From Clostridiales bacterium (GTDB lineage: Bacteria > Bacillota_A > Clostridia > Oscillospirales > Oscillospiraceae): a stretch of 64,000 nt of DNA. Every line of letters begins with the position of its first letter. Positions within the stretch are counted from its first letter, which is position 1. Below, piece after piece: positions 61,288 through 64,000 of the stretch. The stretch covers positions 13,562 through 77,561 of the forward strand of contig JAAVHY010000035.1 in NCBI GenBank assembly GCA_014799485.1. The letters run 5' to 3'. Below the pieces are notes generated by a model, which ran no database searches, had not been told where the DNA came from, and was given only the letters and a program-made list of their open reading frames with translations. A program made the position numbers and the translations under genes.

Positions 61288-61325
61288 GGAAAGCGGCTCT
61301 CAATGAGAGGGCCGCTTTATTTTGA
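61288..61325 (+). terminator. Terminator after the AT-rich small gene
   Basis: AAAGCGGCTCTC pairs with GAGAGGGCCGCTTT (about 61290-61319), then ATTTTG. Confidence 0.78.
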
Positions 61326-61398
61326 ACATATCGGCTATGGAATTGGAAAATTGGCATGCAGCAACGCTTACCTTGAATAGCGCCCCCTGTTTTGCCTG

Positions 61399-61427
61399 TT
61401 GAAATGGGGCGGGAAATTTGATATAAT
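61399..61427 (+). promoter_or_regulatory. Promoter of recJ
   Basis: TTGAAA (61399-61404), 17-base spacer, TATAAT (61422-61427). Confidence 0.75.
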
Positions 61428-61482
61428 AGATTGTTATCTTGGAAATAATCGCCCTGTAACGGGCAGACAGGAGGGACGGCAC

Positions 61483-63546
61483 ATGAAATACCAGCACTGG
61501 AACCTGCGCCGCCCCGGTACGCCCCCCGTCCGGCGCTCGCTGGAGGGGGCTGGCCTGTCCACCCTGTGCGCCGCGGTGCTGTCCGCCCGCGGGCTGGACG
61601 GGCCGGAGCAAGCCGTCCGGTTCCTCTCCAGCGGCCCGGAGCGCTTCCACGACCCCTTCCTGCTCAAAGACATGGACAAGGCCGCGGCCCGGGTGCAAAA
61701 GGCCCTGGACGGCCATGAGGTCATCGCTGTGTACGGCGACTACGACGTGGACGGCATCACCGCCACCTGCCTGCTCACCGAGGCGCTCACCCGGCTGGGC
61801 GGCGAAGTGGTGAGCTATATCCCCGACCGCACGGAGGAGGGCTACGGCCTCAACCCCGGGGCGGTCTCCCGGCTGACGGAGCAGGGGGTCACCCTCATCG
61901 TCACGGTGGACTGCGGCATCACCGCCGTGGCCGAGGTGGAGTTCGCCCGCTCGCTGGGGGTGGACGTGGTGGTCACCGACCACCACCATTGCAAGGACAA
62001 GCTCCCCGCCGCCGTCGCCGTGGTGGACCCCCGCCGCCCCGACTGCCCTTACCCCTTCCCCGAGCTGGCGGGGGTGGGGGTGGCGCTGAAGCTGGCCCAG
62101 GCCATGGTCCCGCAGGCGGAGCGGCAAGCCGTGTTCCGCCGCGCCGGCGAGCTGGCCGCCATCGGCACCGTGGCCGACGTGATGCGCCTGACCGACGAGA
62201 ACCGCTCCCTGGTGCGCCAGGGGCTGGAGCTGCTGGCCCATACCAAACGCCCCGGCCTGCGCGCCCTGCTGCGGGAGGCGGGGCTGGACCCCGGGGCCGT
62301 GCCCACCGCCGTCACCGTCAGCTACGGCCTGGCCCCCCGGATCAATGCCGCCGGCCGGATGGAGCAGGCCATGGCCGCCCTGGAGCTGCTGCTCACCCGG
62401 GACGAGGAACGGGGCGAGGCCATGGCCCACGCCCTGTGCCGCCTGAACCGGGAGCGCCAGACCATCGAGCAGCATATCTATGACCAGTGCGTCAAACTGC
62501 TGGAAGAGCAGCCCGCCCTGGCCGGCCCCGCCATCGTGCTGGCGGGGGAGGGCTGGCACCAGGGCGTGGTGGGCATCGTGGCCTCCCGCCTGGCGGAGAA
62601 ATACGCCTGCCCCGCCGTTATGATCAGTCTGGAAAGCGGCCAGGGCAAAGCCTCCTGCCGCTCCTTCGGCGGGTTCAACCTGTTTGGCGCGCTGGAGCAG
62701 TGCGCCCAGCTCTTCGAGGCCTACGGCGGCCATGAAATGGCGGCGGGCTTCACCATCCTGGAGGAGAACATCCCCGACTTCCGGCGGCTCTTCTGCTCCC
62801 TGGTGTCCGACTATGCCGGGGGCGCGCCCATGGAGTCCTCCATCGACGTGGACGCGGAGATAGACGACTGCGCCCTGCTCACCACCGCCCAGGTGGAGTC
62901 CCTGTCCGCGCTGGAGCCCTTCGGCTCGGGCAACCCCAAGCCCGTGTTCCTGCTGCGGGGGGGCTGCGTGGTCTCCTGCTGCGACGTGGGCGGCGGGCGG
63001 CACCTGAAGATGAAGCTGCGGCGGGACGGGGTGGTGCTGGACGCCATCTTCTTTTCCGCCAACTCCGCCGCCTGCGGCGTGTCCGCCGGGGAACGGCTGG
63101 ACGTGATCTTCACCCCCCAGATCAACGAATTCCGGGGCAGCCGCACCGTACAGCTCCAGCTGTGCGACCTGCGTCCCGCCCCCGCCCGGGCCGTGCTGGA
63201 GCAGGAGCTGTTCCAGCGCCTGCGGGAAGGGGATGGGCTGTCCCGGTGGGAAGCGGGGCTGCTGCTGCCCACCCGGCAGGATTTCGCCCGGCTGTGGCGC
63301 TTCTTGGAGCACAACGCCGTGGGCGGCTGGATGGACGCCGGGCCCGCCCTGCTGCGCCAGGCCGCCCGCCAGTCCGACGGGCGCTCCGCCTATGGCCGCA
63401 CCCTGGTCTGCCTTTACGTGATGGGCGACCGGGGCCTCATCCGTCTGGAGCAGGACCGGCTGCGGCTGTGCCGCCCCGAGGACAAGGTGGATCTGGAGCA
63501 GGCCGCGCTCATGCGCCGGCTGCGCTCGTTCCTGGACGATAACTGA
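61483..63546 (+). CDS. recJ: Single-stranded-DNA-specific exonuclease RecJ
   Basis: 687 residues from the ATG at 61483 (GGAGG upstream). DHH superfamily: DYDVDGIT (D86, D88, D90), the VTVDCGI segment, DHHH at 166-169, and the DHHA1 domain with YGGHEMAAGF. The OB-fold and C-terminal region carry QINEFRGSRTVQL. RecJ is a 5'-3' exonuclease used in recombination and mismatch repair. The next gene is relA/spoT, 26 bases downstream, an order common in Firmicutes (apt, often between them, is absent). Confidence 0.96.
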   Translation: MKYQHWNLRRPGTPPVRRSLEGAGLSTLCAAVLSARGLDGPEQAVRFLSSGPERFHDPFLLKDMDKAAARVQKALDGHEVIAVYGDYDVDGITATCLLTEALTRLGGEVVSYIPDRTEEGYGLNPGAVSRLTEQGVTLIVTVDCGITAVAEVEFARSLGVDVVVTDHHHCKDKLPAAVAVVDPRRPDCPYPFPELAGVGVALKLAQAMVPQAERQAVFRRAGELAAIGTVADVMRLTDENRSLVRQGLELLAHTKRPGLRALLREAGLDPGAVPTAVTVSYGLAPRINAAGRMEQAMAALELLLTRDEERGEAMAHALCRLNRERQTIEQHIYDQCVKLLEEQPALAGPAIVLAGEGWHQGVVGIVASRLAEKYACPAVMISLESGQGKASCRSFGGFNLFGALEQCAQLFEAYGGHEMAAGFTILEENIPDFRRLFCSLVSDYAGGAPMESSIDVDAEIDDCALLTTAQVESLSALEPFGSGNPKPVFLLRGGCVVSCCDVGGGRHLKMKLRRDGVVLDAIFFSANSAACGVSAGERLDVIFTPQINEFRGSRTVQLQLCDLRPAPARAVLEQELFQRLREGDGLSRWEAGLLLPTRQDFARLWRFLEHNAVGGWMDAGPALLRQAARQSDGRSAYGRTLVCLYVMGDRGLIRLEQDRLRLCRPEDKVDLEQAALMRRLRSFLDDN

Positions 63547-63572
63547 GCAATCCCATGAGGAGGGGCACCATT

Positions 63573-64000
63573 ATGGATTTAGCCCATGAGAGATATGAGG
63601 AATTCGAGCGGACGATGCTGGCCACCCACCCCAACGCGGACGTGGAGCGCATCCGGGCCGCCTTTGAATACGCCAACGAACACCATGGGACTCAGCTGCG
63701 CAAAAGCGGCGAGCCCTACATCACCCACCCCATCGCCGTGGCGGAGATCACCAGCGAGCTGGACCTGGACGCGGATTCCATCGTGGCCGCCCTGCTCCAC
63801 GACTGCATCGAGGACACCGACTCCACCCACGACGACATCGCCCGCCTCTTCGGCGTTCAGGTGGCCGATTTGGTAGAGGGGGTCACCAAGCTCACCCGGA
63901 TGCAGTACACCTCCCGGGAGGACGAGCAGATGGAGAACCTGCGCAAGATGTTCATGGCCATGGCCAAGGACGTGCGGGTCATCCTCATCAAGCTGTGCGA
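63573..64000 (+). CDS. Bifunctional (p)ppGpp synthetase/hydrolase RelA/SpoT, 3'-truncated by window edge
   Basis: The first 142 codons are visible, from an ATG at 63573 with GAGGAGGGG upstream; the gene continues past the window. It is the N-terminal hydrolase domain: H52 in YITHPIAVAEI and the HD pair H76-D77 in LLHDCIEDT, followed by LVEGVTKLTRM. These residues are intact, so ppGpp hydrolysis is expected. Synthetase, TGS and ACT domains would lie outside. It is probably cotranscribed with recJ. Confidence 0.93.
   Translation, partial: MDLAHERYEEFERTMLATHPNADVERIRAAFEYANEHHGTQLRKSGEPYITHPIAVAEITSELDLDADSIVAALLHDCIEDTDSTHDDIARLFGVQVADLVEGVTKLTRMQYTSREDEQMENLRKMFMAMAKDVRVILIKLC

Overview
The window comes from the chromosome of a spore-forming Clostridia-type Firmicute, most likely a GC-rich gut Oscillospiraceae relative (Flavonifractor/Lawsonibacter/Oscillibacter-like). 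This rests on spoIIID and a spoVB-mazG-hup-rqcP block, AddAB instead of RecBCD, a Firmicutes-type infC-rpmI-rplT leader, strong GGAGG ribosome binding sites, a sialic acid catabolic operon, and the GC-rich codon use of nearly all genes. No phage, plasmid, insertion sequence or CRISPR array was seen. Species identity is inference.

Layout. 1-600: two AT-rich small membrane-protein genes cut by the left edge. 670-2100 (-): infC-rpmI-rplT with an attenuated leader. 2190-2675: AT-rich GNAT acetyltransferase. 2733-9615: addB-addA. 9658-12591: rpmE, a flavin-reductase-like gene, an alpha/beta hydrolase and hflX. 12637-14709 (-): trmO, an HD protein and an unrecognised protein. 14839-17447: cysteine desulfurase and MATE transporter. 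17537-19384: spoIIID (-, with a SigE-like promoter) and a divergent XpaC-like membrane protein. 19425-20315: AT-rich glycosyltransferase. 20332-22161 (-): typA. 22345-22420: tRNA-Arg(CCT).

22528-28604 (-) is a six-gene sialic acid operon (AGE epimerase, solute-binding lipoprotein, two permeases, YhcH-like protein, lyase) with an operator-like palindrome at its transcription start. Divergent from it are an SGNH hydrolase and a YesL-like protein. 30202-31898 (-) is the most striking locus: two tandem cyclic di-GMP-I riboswitches, with a terminator between them, lead into a secreted beta-helix/SLH surface protein. 32035-37428 holds punA, an MtaD-like deaminase, spoVB, mazG, hup and rqcP. 37451-38369 carries a DUF4430 protein and an ECF S component, convergent with a B12-dependent methionine synthase operon (38406-42440) whose reactivation domain is a separate gene. 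bioY follows under a BirA-like operator.

43334-64000: a bacterial PMT-type glycosyltransferase with a beta-sandwich insertion, a palindromic element, a PHP phosphatase, rpiB, the holA/Toprim pair, comEC, an HAD hydrolase, a ferritin-like protein, pcrA, a MacB-like ABC transporter with a very long coiled coil, a Mn2+ riboswitch with mntP, a small AT-rich protein, recJ, and the start of relA/spoT at the right edge.

Most genes are core housekeeping. The regulatory RNAs and operators (L20 leader, two c-di-GMP-I aptamers, yybP-ykoY, BirA site, nan operator) are the most informative part. Four AT-rich genes or gene pairs look like recent arrivals.
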